Assembly: GCA_030148485.1 (NCBI GenBank)
Contig: JASBTJ010000005.1
Coordinates: forward strand, 25,166 to 89,165
Reading direction: 5' to 3'
From: Gammaproteobacteria bacterium
GTDB lineage: Bacteria > Pseudomonadota > Gammaproteobacteria > Chromatiales > Chromatiaceae
Length of the DNA stretch: 64,000 bases
Shown here: positions 6,146 through 14,583 of the stretch, in pieces
Layout: each line of letters begins with the position of its first letter
Position numbering within the stretch: the first letter of the stretch is position 1
The notes under the pieces: generated by a model
What the model saw: the letters and a program-made list of their open reading frames with translations, nothing else
Told to the model about the DNA's origin: nothing
Databases searched by the model: none
Position numbers and translations under genes: made by a program

Positions 6146-7885
6146 ATGACCGCGAACGCCGGATCTGACGAAGTAATGGAAGTGGACGTGCTGGTAATAG
6201 GCGGAGGCACCGCCGGTCCCATGGCGGCTGTAAAGGCCAAAGAGGCAAATCCGGACCTGCGCGTGGTAGTGCTGGAGAAGGCCAACGTCAAGCGCAGCGG
6301 CTGCATCAGCATGGGTATGGACGGTCTGAATAACGCGGTCATTCCTGGTCACGCGACACCCGAGCAGTACGTCAAGGAGATCACGGTCGCGAACGACGGC
6401 ATCGTCAATCAGAAGACGGTGATGGCCTACGCCGAACGCAGCTACGACATGATTCAGCAGCTCGACAAGTGGGGCGTGAAGTTCGAGAAGGACGAAACGG
6501 GCGACTTCAACGTCAAGAAGGTCCACCACATGGGCACCTACGTGCTGCCCATGCCGGAAGGCCACAACATCAAGAAGATCCTGTATCGCCAGCTGCGCCG
6601 CAAACGCGTGGAGGTGATCAACCGTTACATGGCCACGCGGTTGTTCAATGGGCCGGACGGGCGAATCGCTGGTGCCATGTTGTTGAACCCGCGCACAGCC
6701 GAGACGGCGGTAATCAAGGCCAAGACTGTCATCCTGTGCACCGGGGCAGCCGGTCGCCTGGGTCTACCTTCCTCCGGATACCTGTTCGGTACGTACGAAA
6801 ACCCGACCAACGCGGGCGATGGATACAGCATGGCGTATCACGCCGGTGCCGAACTGTCCGGCCTGGAGTGCTACCAGATCAACCCGCTGATCAAGGACTA
6901 CAACGGCCCGGCCTGCGCGTACGTGACCGGACCGATGGGCGGTTACACCGCCAACGCCCAGGGTGATCGCTTCATCGAGTGTGACTACTGGAGTGGTCAG
7001 ATGATGATGGAGTTCTACAAGGAGCTTGAAGGCGGGAAGGGTCCGGTGTTCCTCAAGCTCGATCATCTTGCGGAAGAGACCGTGGAAGAGATCGAAGAGA
7101 TCCTTCATACCAACGAGCGCCCGAGCCGCGGCCGCTTCCACGAGAACCGCAACACCAACTACCGCGAAAAGATGGTGGAGATGCATATCTCCGAGATCGG
7201 TTTCTGCTCTGGGCACAGCGCCTCGGGCATCTGGACCGACGAAAACGCACGCACGACGGTGCCCGGGCTCTATGCGGCAGGTGACGTGGGCTCCGTACCC
7301 CACAACTACATGCTCGGCGCGTTCGTCTACGGTGCGATCGCCGGCGAGGATGCGGCGGCCTACTGCGCCGATCACGAGCTACCGGAGATCGATAAGGCGG
7401 AGATCGACAAGGAGCGCGCGCGCATCCTGGCGCCGTTGAACCGCGAGCATGGCGTCCCCGCTCACCAGGTGGAATACAAACTGCGCCGCTTGGTGAACGA
7501 CTACCTGCAGCCGCCCAAGGTCACGCGAAAGATGGAAATCGGCCAGGACCGCTTTGCGGAGATTCGTCGCGACCTGGAACTGATCAGCGCCGAGGACCCG
7601 CATGAGCTGATGCGGGCGAACGAAGTCAGCTTCATCCTCGATTGCGCCGAGATGGCGGCGGCCGCTTCCTTGTATCGGACCGAAAGCCGTTGGGGCCTGT
7701 ACCACTACCGGGTGGACTACCCGGAGACCGACAACGGCGACTGGTTTGCTCACGTCCAGACCAAGAAAGGCGAGGACAGCAAACCGGTCAACTTTAAACG
7801 TCCCATCGATCCGTACATCGTCGAGCTCGGCGACGCCGAGAAGGACGCCTACCAGAAACTTCGCGTTAACAACGCCAACGCTTGA
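6146..7885 (+). CDS. AprA-like FAD-dependent oxidoreductase (fumarate reductase/APS reductase flavoprotein family)
   Basis: This is a flavoprotein of 579 residues in the succinate dehydrogenase/fumarate reductase/AprA superfamily. The Rossmann motif VIGGGTAG is near residue 18. SGCISMGMDGLN (about 51-62) parallels the SGAVAMGLSAIN-like segment of AprA, the YVKEI...KWGVKF stretch resembles AprA's next block, and the C-terminal FAD clamp is VPGLYAAGDVG near 372-382. True dissimilatory AprA is about 630-660 residues and has a 150-residue AprB partner. Here the protein is shorter and the partner is only 77 residues. It is therefore probably a paralogous oxidoreductase and not APS reductase. ATG 6146 is chosen for the GGGAG site eight bases upstream. 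The substrate is unknown and presumably reaches it through the adjacent ABC importer. Confidence 0.8.
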   Translation: MTANAGSDEVMEVDVLVIGGGTAGPMAAVKAKEANPDLRVVVLEKANVKRSGCISMGMDGLNNAVIPGHATPEQYVKEITVANDGIVNQKTVMAYAERSYDMIQQLDKWGVKFEKDETGDFNVKKVHHMGTYVLPMPEGHNIKKILYRQLRRKRVEVINRYMATRLFNGPDGRIAGAMLLNPRTAETAVIKAKTVILCTGAAGRLGLPSSGYLFGTYENPTNAGDGYSMAYHAGAELSGLECYQINPLIKDYNGPACAYVTGPMGGYTANAQGDRFIECDYWSGQMMMEFYKELEGGKGPVFLKLDHLAEETVEEIEEILHTNERPSRGRFHENRNTNYREKMVEMHISEIGFCSGHSASGIWTDENARTTVPGLYAAGDVGSVPHNYMLGAFVYGAIAGEDAAAYCADHELPEIDKAEIDKERARILAPLNREHGVPAHQVEYKLRRLVNDYLQPPKVTRKMEIGQDRFAEIRRDLELISAEDPHELMRANEVSFILDCAEMAAAASLYRTESRWGLYHYRVDYPETDNGDWFAHVQTKKGEDSKPVNFKRPIDPYIVELGDAEKDAYQKLRVNNANA

Positions 7886-7896
7886 GGGACCCAGTC

Positions 7897-8130
7897 ATGC
7901 CATCGACAAAGATCACTAACACGGTCCCGGTGACCGTAAACGCCGAAGCCTGCATCGCCGACAAGGGCTGCTCCGTCTGTGTGGACGTCTGCCCACTGGA
8001 CGTACTGCTCATCGACCAGGCCAAGGGCACCGCCTATATGGGCTACGACGAGTGCTGGTACTGCCTGCCCTGTGAGAAGGATTGCCCGACGAATGCTATC
8101 ACGGTGCACATCCCTTACCTGCTGCGCTGA
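7897..8130 (+). CDS. Short AprB-like ferredoxin with two [4Fe-4S] motifs
   Basis: This is a 77-residue iron-sulfur protein. Motif one is C-x5-C-x2-C-x3-CP (CIADKGCSVCVDVCP), and motif two is CWYCLPCEKDCP. The spacing and the text AYMGYDECWYC...TNAI mirror the core of AprB (AY/F-N-x-E-P-x-x-CWECYSC), but the long C-terminal tail with which AprB embraces AprA is absent. Position directly after the AprA-like gene, 11 bases downstream with a GAGGGA site, suggests it is the dedicated electron-transfer subunit of that flavoprotein. It would pass electrons between the flavin and the FdI-type ferredoxin or Rnf. Confidence 0.85.
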   Translation: MPSTKITNTVPVTVNAEACIADKGCSVCVDVCPLDVLLIDQAKGTAYMGYDECWYCLPCEKDCPTNAITVHIPYLLR

Positions 8131-8146
8131 TCCGGAGGCACAGACG

Positions 8147-9112
8147 ATGAATCTCTCATTCGATGACGGCGCGGACCTGGACGACATCCGCGAACGCCTG
8201 TCCAGTCCGGACGCCGGCATCCGACGTGTGGCGGTGATGGACCTGATCGATGCGGTGGATGATCCGGACGCGGTGGAGCTGGCGGTCAAAGGCATCAGCG
8301 ACAGCGATGCCGGCGTGCGCGCCGAAGCGGCGCGGGTGCTGGATGAATTCGAAGGCGAGGACGTGATCGCGGCCCTGCTCTCTGCTCTGACCGACGCCGA
8401 CGAAACCGTGCGTCTGGCGGCGGCGGAGAGCCTTGCCGAGACCAAGGACCGCAGCGCAGGCCCTGCCATCCTGGTGTGGCTGGAAACCGATGACGCGTTC
8501 GTGAAGGCGTCGTGCCTGCGGGCGTTACGCGAACTGCGCGTGCCGGAGAGCCAGGCCGTGGCGCTGGAACATCTGGGTCATGCCGAGCCGACGGTCCGAC
8601 GGGAAGCCATCGGGGTGCTTGCCTACCTGAAGGATGACAACGTGCTGATGGCCCTGATGAACGCCGCGCGCAAGGACCCGGACCCGACGGTCCGCAAGGT
8701 CGGTGTCGGGTCGCTGGTGTTTAGTAAGACCGACCGGGCCGCAGACGCCCTGGTGGAGGCGCTCGGCGACGAGAATTGGCAGGTGCGCGAGGAAGCCGCC
8801 TTCATCATCGGGAAGGTCGCGCTGGGCAGTGCCGTATCGCCACTGATCGAAGCGATGAACGACGAATACTGGCAGGTGCGCGTAAAGGCGGCCGGCAGCC
8901 TGGGCAGGCTAAAGGACCCGGCGGCCGTGGACGTGCTGGGCCAGGCGCTGTCGTACAACATCAGCAACCTGCGCAAGGAGGCCGCCGCCGCACTGGGCGA
9001 GATAGCATCGCCGAATGCCCTGCCTTTCCTGCAGGTGGCGTGCGAGGACGTGGACCCCGACGTGCGCAAAATCGCGCGCTGGGCCATCGACCAGATCAGC
9101 AAGAATCCGTAA
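8147..9112 (+). CDS. HEAT-repeat protein (PBS-lyase type repeats)
   Basis: This is an alpha-solenoid protein of 321 residues made almost wholly of HEAT/PBS-lyase repeats of about 31 residues, with recurring motifs such as DPDPTVRKVGVGSL, DENWQVREEAAFIIGK, DEYWQVRVKAAGSLG and DPDVRKIARWAI. I count nine to ten repeats. There is no signal peptide or membrane segment, so it is cytoplasmic. The GGAGG site before ATG 8147 is good. It is enclosed between two ferredoxin genes in an unbroken operon, so a role as scaffold or assembly factor for the AprA-like/ferredoxin complex is plausible, but this is inference from context only. Confidence 0.88.
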   Translation: MNLSFDDGADLDDIRERLSSPDAGIRRVAVMDLIDAVDDPDAVELAVKGISDSDAGVRAEAARVLDEFEGEDVIAALLSALTDADETVRLAAAESLAETKDRSAGPAILVWLETDDAFVKASCLRALRELRVPESQAVALEHLGHAEPTVRREAIGVLAYLKDDNVLMALMNAARKDPDPTVRKVGVGSLVFSKTDRAADALVEALGDENWQVREEAAFIIGKVALGSAVSPLIEAMNDEYWQVRVKAAGSLGRLKDPAAVDVLGQALSYNISNLRKEAAAALGEIASPNALPFLQVACEDVDPDVRKIARWAIDQISKNP

Positions 9113-9124
9113 GAGGTAATCCCC

Positions 9125-9451
9125 ATGGCATTCGTCGTTACCGACAACTGCGTACGCTGTAAATACACCGACTGCGTGTCTGTCTGCCCCGTGGAAGACT
9201 GCTTCCGTGAGGGCGAGAACTTCCTGGTCATCGACCCCGAAACCTGTATCGACTGTTCGCTGTGCGTGCCGGAGTGCCCGGCAGAGGCCATCTTCGCCGA
9301 GGATGACGTGCCCGAGGACCAGGTCCAGTACATCGCGCTCAATGCCGAGCTGGCCAAGGCCTGGCCGGGCATCAGTGAACAGCTGGATCCCCTGCCGGAC
9401 GCGGACGAATGGGTCGATGTGCCGGACAAGCTGCAGTACCTGGCACGGTAA
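9125..9451 (+). CDS. fdxA: Seven-iron [3Fe-4S][4Fe-4S] ferredoxin, Azotobacter FdI (FdxA) type
   Basis: The 108-residue protein aligns along its whole length with Azotobacter ferredoxin I ([17 protein letters not shown], ECIDC-like [16 protein letters not shown], then a C-terminal acidic tail ending LQYLAR). These proteins hold one [3Fe-4S] and one [4Fe-4S] cluster and work as low-potential carriers. The usual CPVDC is CPVEDC here, one residue longer between the cluster cysteine and the free cysteine of FdI. It lies 12 bases after the HEAT gene and 46 before rnfA, so it is the obvious soluble partner of Rnf. Confidence 0.9.
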   Translation: MAFVVTDNCVRCKYTDCVSVCPVEDCFREGENFLVIDPETCIDCSLCVPECPAEAIFAEDDVPEDQVQYIALNAELAKAWPGISEQLDPLPDADEWVDVPDKLQYLAR

Positions 9452-9460
9452 CGGATGAGG

Positions 9461-9484
9461 CACGGCCGCCGCGGTGCGGCCGTG
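9461..9484 (+). other. Intercistronic hairpin between fdxA and rnfA
   Basis: CACGGCCG at 9461-9468 pairs with CGGCCGTG at 9477-9484, with an eight-base loop and no T run. It sits just before the rnfA ribosome site GGGAGA. It is more likely an mRNA stability or expression-tuning element than a full terminator. Confidence 0.5.
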
Positions 9485-9497
9485 TCGGGAGACGCAC

Positions 9498-10073
9498 GTG
9501 GGCGAATACCTGGCAATGCTGTTCGGGACCATCTTCGTCAACAACCTGGTGTTGTCGCGCTTTCTGGGCCTGTGTCCGTTCATGGGTGTTTCCACGCGAC
9601 TGGACACGGCGGTCGGCATGGGCCTCGCCACGGCCTTCGTGCTGACGCTGGCGTCGGTCAGCAGCTACCTGGTGAACGCCTACCTGCTGGCGCCGCTGGG
9701 ACTGGCTTACCTGAAGACGGTGGCCTTCATCCTGGTCATCGCGGTGATCGTGCAGTTCACCGAGACGGTGATGCACAAGACCAGTCCGGTGCTCTACAAC
9801 GTGCTCGGCATCTATCTGCCATTGATCACCACCAACTGCGCGGTGCTGGGCGTGGCGCTGCTGAACGTCCAGGAGTCCCACGGCTTCGTCGCGTCGGCGC
9901 TCTACGGTTTCGGTGGTGCCGTGGGCTTCACCCTGGTGATGGTGCTGTTCGCGGGCATCCGTGAGCGCCTGGAGGTATGCGACGTGCTGCCTTCGTTTCG
10001 GGGTTCGCCCATCGCGCTGGTGAGTGCGGGATTCATGGCCGTCGCCTTCATGGGTTTCAGTGGCATGGTGTGA
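9498..10073 (+). CDS. rnfA: Ion-translocating ferredoxin:NAD oxidoreductase subunit RnfA
   Basis: This is an integral membrane subunit of the Rnf complex, 191 residues, which matches the family length. It begins [20 protein letters not shown] and continues [11 protein letters not shown], the characteristic RnfA start. Later it has [11 protein letters not shown], the conserved segment with the cysteine that binds the intramembrane iron centre together with RnfE. The GTG at 9498 is chosen because it gives the conserved N-terminus and has GGGAGA five bases upstream. About six membrane helices are present. It is the first gene of a complete rnfABCDGE set. Confidence 0.94.
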   Translation: MGEYLAMLFGTIFVNNLVLSRFLGLCPFMGVSTRLDTAVGMGLATAFVLTLASVSSYLVNAYLLAPLGLAYLKTVAFILVIAVIVQFTETVMHKTSPVLYNVLGIYLPLITTNCAVLGVALLNVQESHGFVASALYGFGGAVGFTLVMVLFAGIRERLEVCDVLPSFRGSPIALVSAGFMAVAFMGFSGMV

Positions 10074-10088
10074 CACGCGGAGGATTGC

Positions 10089-10649
10089 ATGGACATTTTG
10101 CTGATGACATTGCTCGCACTAGCATTTGGTGCTGGCCTCGGCTACGCCGCCATCCGTTTTCGGGTGGAGGCGGACCCTCTGGTCGACAAGATCGATGCCC
10201 TGTTGCCGCAGACCCAGTGCGGCCAATGCGGCCACCCGGGGTGCAGGCCCTACGCCGAAGCGCTGGCGGCCGGTGAGGCCGAGGTGAACCAGTGCCCCCC
10301 GGGCGGCGATGCCGGGATGCGCGCACTGGCCGACCTGCTGGGCCGCGATCCCAAGCCACTGGACGGCGATGCGGGCGCCGCGGCGGAGCCCGTGCCCATG
10401 GTGGCGGTGATCGAGGATGACCTGTGCATCGGTTGCACCAAGTGCCTGCAGGTATGCCCGGTGGACGCGATCGTCGGTGCCGCCAAACAGAAGCACACCA
10501 TCATCGAGTCCCATTGCACCGGCTGTGAGCTGTGTCTGCCACCCCTGTGCCCGGTGCCCGAGTGCATCGTGATGCGAGAGCTGCCACCGACCCGCAGCCG
10601 CTGGAAACGCCCCTTTCCGGGTGATGTCTCAGAGGAGCGCGCGGCATGA
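10089..10649 (+). CDS. rnfB: Rnf complex iron-sulfur subunit RnfB
   Basis: This subunit is the entry point for ferredoxin electrons, 186 residues. An N-terminal membrane anchor (about residues 2-22) is followed by the Fe-S domain [16 protein letters not shown] with its later cysteine (NQCPPGG), then two ferredoxin motifs: [12 protein letters not shown], and [17 protein letters not shown]. The second motif is unusual. Its third and fourth cysteines are separated by four residues, not three, and the following CP-x2-C is CP-x3-C. The usual form is like CTGCNLCVDPCPTHC. A GGAGG site precedes the ATG and the end overlaps rnfC by four bases. Confidence 0.94.
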   Translation: MDILLMTLLALAFGAGLGYAAIRFRVEADPLVDKIDALLPQTQCGQCGHPGCRPYAEALAAGEAEVNQCPPGGDAGMRALADLLGRDPKPLDGDAGAAAEPVPMVAVIEDDLCIGCTKCLQVCPVDAIVGAAKQKHTIIESHCTGCELCLPPLCPVPECIVMRELPPTRSRWKRPFPGDVSEERAA

Positions 10650-12145
10650 ACCGGTTATGGCGTTTCGCCGGCGGCCTGCGCCTGGCCGGTCACAAGCGGG
10701 AATCCGTGATGGGCGGTGTGCGCCAGCTGCCTACCCCGAAGCGCGTGGTCCTGCCGCTGCAGCAGCACGTGGGCGCACCGGCGGAGCCGGTGGTCCAGGT
10801 AGGTCAGACGGTCTGCAAGGGCGAGTTGCTGGCCCGGGCAGAGAGCTTCGTCAGTGCGCCGGTCCATGCCTCGGTATCCGGTACGGTCGTGGCCATCGAC
10901 AATTATGCGGTACCGCATCCCTCGGGCATCGCCGAGCCGTGCGTGGTGATCGAGAGCGACGGCGAAGAGCGCTGGTGGCCGGACCTCAAGACGCCGTCCG
11001 ATCCGGCGACCCAGTCCGCGGAAAAGCTGCGTGAGCTTATCCGCGCAGCCGGTGTTGTCGGCCTCGGGGGTGCGGTGTTTCCGTCCGCCGCCAAACTGGG
11101 CCCGCCGCGGCCGGTGGACACCCTGGTGATCAACGGTGTCGAGTGCGAGCCCTATATCACCTGCGACGACACGCTCATGCGCAGCCGCCCCGATGACGTG
11201 GTGCGCGGCAGCGCGGTGCTGAGGCGCATCGTTGCCGCACAACGCTGCCTGATCGCCGTGGAGGACAACAAGCCCGAGGCGCTGGCGCGCCTGCGGGCGG
11301 TGCTGGCCACGCTGGCCGGCGAGCTCGACGTCTCCGGCATCGAGGTCGTGTCGGTACCCACGGTGTTTCCCACCGGCGGCGAGAAGCAGCTGATCAAGGT
11401 GCTTACCGGTCGCGAGGTGCCGGTCGGCGGGCTGCCCTACGAGGTGGGTTGCGTGTGTCTGAACGTGGGCACGGCCGCCGCGGTACACGACGCCGTCTAC
11501 ACCGGCCGGCCCCTGCTGTCGCGGCTGGTCACGGTCACCGGTCCCGGGGTGCGGCATCCCGACAACTTCGAGGTGCCGCTGGGGACGTCGGTGTCGGACC
11601 TGCTGGCCGCGGCCGGCGGTGTGACCACCGATGCGCCGGAGCTGATCATGGGCGGTCCCATGATGGGCTTCAGCCTGCCCGGTGAGCATCTGCCGATCAC
11701 CAAGGCGAGCAACTGTATCCTGGTGCGCACCGATAGTGCTTCCAAACCAGCCATGCCGTGTATCCGCTGCGGCAGCTGCGCCAGCGCATGCCCGATGCAG
11801 TTGCTGCCGCAACAGCTGTACTGGCACGCCCGTGGCCGGGAGTTCGACAAGCTGACCCGTTATCACCTGAACAGCTGTATCGAGTGCGGTTGCTGCAACG
11901 CGGTGTGTCCGTCGCACATACCGCTGGTGGATTACTTCCGCTTCGCCAAGAGCGAGATTGCGGACCAGGCCTACAAGCGTGAGCGGGCCAACGAGTCACG
12001 AATTCGCAACCAGCAGCGCACCGAGCGCCTGGAGGCGGCGCGCCGCGCGGCCGAGGAGCGCAAGGCGAAGCGCAAGGCCGGTCGCAAGCGCGCAGCCGAG
12101 CCGGCGCCCGACGCCGCCGCCAGCGCTGTGCGGGAGGCCTCATGA
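10646..12145 (+). CDS. rnfC: Rnf complex NADH-binding subunit RnfC
   Basis: This peripheral subunit carries FMN and NADH sites and two [4Fe-4S] clusters, 499 residues. It shows the glycine-rich [16 protein letters not shown] (about 138-153), the SLBB/NQRA-like [19 protein letters not shown], and two cluster motifs [12 protein letters not shown] (about 371) and [12 protein letters not shown] (about 411). The last 60 residues are rich in Arg, Lys and Ala and may be a helical tail, as seen in many proteobacterial RnfC proteins. It is translationally coupled to both neighbours by ATGA overlaps. Confidence 0.95.
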   Translation: MNRLWRFAGGLRLAGHKRESVMGGVRQLPTPKRVVLPLQQHVGAPAEPVVQVGQTVCKGELLARAESFVSAPVHASVSGTVVAIDNYAVPHPSGIAEPCVVIESDGEERWWPDLKTPSDPATQSAEKLRELIRAAGVVGLGGAVFPSAAKLGPPRPVDTLVINGVECEPYITCDDTLMRSRPDDVVRGSAVLRRIVAAQRCLIAVEDNKPEALARLRAVLATLAGELDVSGIEVVSVPTVFPTGGEKQLIKVLTGREVPVGGLPYEVGCVCLNVGTAAAVHDAVYTGRPLLSRLVTVTGPGVRHPDNFEVPLGTSVSDLLAAAGGVTTDAPELIMGGPMMGFSLPGEHLPITKASNCILVRTDSASKPAMPCIRCGSCASACPMQLLPQQLYWHARGREFDKLTRYHLNSCIECGCCNAVCPSHIPLVDYFRFAKSEIADQAYKRERANESRIRNQQRTERLEAARRAAEERKAKRKAGRKRAAEPAPDAAASAVREAS

Positions 12146-13197
12146 TCCGCCGCAGCCAATCCATGGACCCGGCGCGTCCGGTGGGCAACAGCGTGTCGCG
12201 GGTGATGCGCACGGTGATCTATGCCTTGCTGCCGGGCAGCCTGCTGTTCATCCATTTCTTCGGTTGGGGCGTCGCAGTGAACATCGCGCTGGTGATGGCC
12301 AGTGCCTGGCTCTTCGAGGCAGTGATGCTGCGCATCCGTGGTGTGGCCTCGGGACCTTTTCTGGGTGACGGCAGCGCCCTGCTGACCGGACTGCTGCTGG
12401 CCTTGAGCCTGCCACCCCTGGTGCCCTGGTGGATCCCGGTGCTGGGGGCCTTCGTGGCCATCGTGGTTGCCAAGCAGCTGTATGGCGGGCTGGGCCACAA
12501 TCCGTTCAATCCGGCGATGGCGGCATTCGCCGTCCTGCTCATCGCCTTCCCGCGGGAGCTGAGTCTGTGGGCCGCGCCGCAGGTGCTGCAGTCCCACGCG
12601 CTCAGTCTTTGGGAGGCCGTGCAGTTCAGCCTCTCCGGCCGGTTGCCGGGTGAGCTGGTCTTCGATGCCATCAGTGCCGCCACCCCGCTCGACAAGCTGC
12701 GCACCGATACCGGGCTGGGCCGCAGTGTGGCGGACATCACCCAGGCCGCGGTATTCGGTCACTGGGCGGGTCGCGGATCGGAGTGGGTCAGCCTGGCGTA
12801 TCTGGCCGGCGGCCTGGCGCTGGTCGGCCTGCGCATCGTCAGCTGGCATATCCCGGTGAGCCTGCTCGTCACGCTGGTGGTTGCCGCCGGCATCGGCCAG
12901 TGGCTGGATCCGCAGCACGCCCCCGGGGTGCTGGTACACCTGCTGGGCGGGGCGAGCATGCTTGGGGCCTTTTTCATCGCCACCGATCCGGTTACTGCCG
13001 CCACGACCACAAGGGGAAAGTTGATCTATGGCGCCGGCATCGGCCTGCTGATCTATGCCATACGAACCTGGGGTGGTTACCCTGACGGGGTCGCGTTCGC
13101 GGTGCTGTTGATGGGCCTGGCCGTGCCGCTGCTGGACCGCCACGCGCTGCCACGCGTGTTCGGTGCCAGGCCGGCGGGGGACGAACGTGCGGGCTGA
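12142..13197 (+). CDS. rnfD: Rnf complex membrane flavoprotein subunit RnfD
   Basis: This is an integral membrane subunit with covalent FMN and an ion-channel role, 351 residues, of the NqrB/RnfD family. GPFLGDGSALLTGLLLALSL and GGLGHNPFNPAMAAF are family hallmarks. The FMN-attachment site is in DAISAATPLDKL near residues 172-183, where the threonine of S-A-A-T-P-L would be flavinylated by an ApbE enzyme such as the one encoded at 14584. It has about ten membrane segments. It overlaps rnfC by four bases and rnfG by eleven. Confidence 0.94.
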   Translation: MIRRSQSMDPARPVGNSVSRVMRTVIYALLPGSLLFIHFFGWGVAVNIALVMASAWLFEAVMLRIRGVASGPFLGDGSALLTGLLLALSLPPLVPWWIPVLGAFVAIVVAKQLYGGLGHNPFNPAMAAFAVLLIAFPRELSLWAAPQVLQSHALSLWEAVQFSLSGRLPGELVFDAISAATPLDKLRTDTGLGRSVADITQAAVFGHWAGRGSEWVSLAYLAGGLALVGLRIVSWHIPVSLLVTLVVAAGIGQWLDPQHAPGVLVHLLGGASMLGAFFIATDPVTAATTTRGKLIYGAGIGLLIYAIRTWGGYPDGVAFAVLLMGLAVPLLDRHALPRVFGARPAGDERAG

Positions 13198-13873
13198 ACG
13201 TCGACAGGTGATGATGGCCGGGCTGCTGCTTGCAGGCTTCGCCCTGCTCGGCACCGCGGTGCTCAGTGCGACCCAGTGGCACAGTGCGCCTTATATCGAG
13301 GCCAATCAGCGACAGTTTCTGCTCGACAGCCTGTCGGTGGTGATTCCACCGGGCAGCTTCGACAACGATCTGATCGGCGACAGCGTTGAATTGGCGGACC
13401 CACCTTTGCTGGGCATTGACGGCCCGACACCGGTGTACCGCGCTCGACTGGGTGACACGGTGTCCGCCGTGGCGTTCCGGGTGGTCGCGCCCGACGGTTA
13501 CTCCGGCGATATCGAGTTGCTCATGGGCGTGCGGGCCGACGGGCAGATCAGTGGCGTTCGGGTGATCAGTCACCATGAAACCCCGGGCCTGGGGGACGCC
13601 ATCGAGGTACGGCGCAGTGCCTGGATAAAGACATTTACCGGCCGGTCCATCGGTGACCCCGGCGATGCCGGCTGGCGCGTCAAGCGCGACGGTGGTCAGT
13701 TCGACCAGTTCACTGGCGCCACCATTACGCCCCGCGCGGTGGTGAAGGCCATACGCAAGGGACTGACATTTGTTGCGCGTCATCGCGACGTCCTGTTTTT
13801 TGCGCCGCGGGGTGAACAGCCGCCGACGATGGCGGGCGCACCCACGGGCAAACAAGGAGCGAGGCTGCCATGA
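13187..13873 (+). CDS. rnfG: Rnf complex FMN-bearing subunit RnfG
   Basis: This subunit has one N-terminal membrane helix and a periplasmic FMN-binding domain, 228 residues. The covalent attachment motif is FTGATITPRAVV near residues 170-181, the S/TGATxT pattern flavinylated by ApbE. HHETPGLGD is also conserved. GTG 13187 is preferred over the in-frame GTG at 13163 because GGGGG lies six bases upstream and the resulting start gives a short cytoplasmic tail before the helix. It overlaps the rnfD end and the rnfE start. Confidence 0.92.
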   Translation: MRAERRQVMMAGLLLAGFALLGTAVLSATQWHSAPYIEANQRQFLLDSLSVVIPPGSFDNDLIGDSVELADPPLLGIDGPTPVYRARLGDTVSAVAFRVVAPDGYSGDIELLMGVRADGQISGVRVISHHETPGLGDAIEVRRSAWIKTFTGRSIGDPGDAGWRVKRDGGQFDQFTGATITPRAVVKAIRKGLTFVARHRDVLFFAPRGEQPPTMAGAPTGKQGARLP

Positions 13874-14553
13874 GCGCACCCACCGTCGGCCAGGTCGTGA
13901 AAGACGGTCTTTGGAACAACAACCAGGGGCTCGTCGCGCTGCTTGGGCTGTGCCCCTTGCTGGCGGTTACCACGTCGACCATCAACGGCCTCGGGCTGGG
14001 TCTGGCGACGCTGGCCACGCTGATGCTGACCAATGTGATCGTGGCATCTGCGAGGCGCTGGCTCAGGGCCGAGGTGCGCATACCGATGTTCGTGCTGATC
14101 ATCGCTTGTGTGGTTACCGCTATCGAATTGCTGATGGATGCCCATCTTCACCAGCTGTATCTGGCGCTTGGCATCTTTCTGCCGTTGATCGTCACCAACT
14201 GCGCCGTGATCGGTCGTGCGGAGGCGTTGGCCTCCCGCCAGAATCCGCTGCTGGCCCTGTTCGACGGACTGAGTATGGGTATTGGCTTCGTCGCTGTACT
14301 GGTGGTGCTGGGCAGCATCCGCGAACTGGTCGGCTACGGGACCTTGCTGAGCGGCGCGGACATCCTATTCGGCCCCGCGGGGGCAGACCTGACCATTCAC
14401 GTCTTCACGGATTACGGTGGCTTTTTGCTCGCGGTGTTGCCGCCGGGCGCCTTCGTCGGCCTGGCGGTCCTGATCGCGTTCAAGAATAAGCTCGACGCTC
14501 GGGCAGCACAGCGCCGGCGCCAAGGCGACGCCGTTCAGGCTGAACCGGTATGA
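13870..14553 (+). CDS. rnfE: Rnf complex membrane subunit RnfE
   Basis: This membrane subunit is paralogous to RnfA, 227 residues, with the typical start VKDGLWNNNQGLVALLGLCPLLAVT and the inner FLPLIVTNCAVIGRAEA segment whose cysteine helps bind the iron centre at the RnfA/RnfE interface. It has six predicted helices. An ATGA overlap couples it to rnfG. It closes the complete rnfABCDGE operon, and only 30 bases separate it from apbE. Confidence 0.94.
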   Translation: MSAPTVGQVVKDGLWNNNQGLVALLGLCPLLAVTTSTINGLGLGLATLATLMLTNVIVASARRWLRAEVRIPMFVLIIACVVTAIELLMDAHLHQLYLALGIFLPLIVTNCAVIGRAEALASRQNPLLALFDGLSMGIGFVAVLVVLGSIRELVGYGTLLSGADILFGPAGADLTIHVFTDYGGFLLAVLPPGAFVGLAVLIAFKNKLDARAAQRRRQGDAVQAEPV

Positions 14554-14583
14554 GCGCAGTCCGCACACACGGGAGAGGCACAC

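Noticed and set aside
6146..8130. Genuine dissimilatory APS reductase (AprAB)
   Set aside because: AprB would be about 150 residues and AprA about 630-660. Both are shorter here, the order is AprA before AprB, and no sat, dsr or apr-linked qmo genes lie nearby.
9498..14553. Nqr (sodium-pumping NADH:quinone reductase) in place of Rnf
   Set aside because: The presence of RnfB with three Fe-S sites, of ferredoxin genes directly before it and of the rnfABCDGE order rules out Nqr, which carries an NqrF subunit instead of RnfB.
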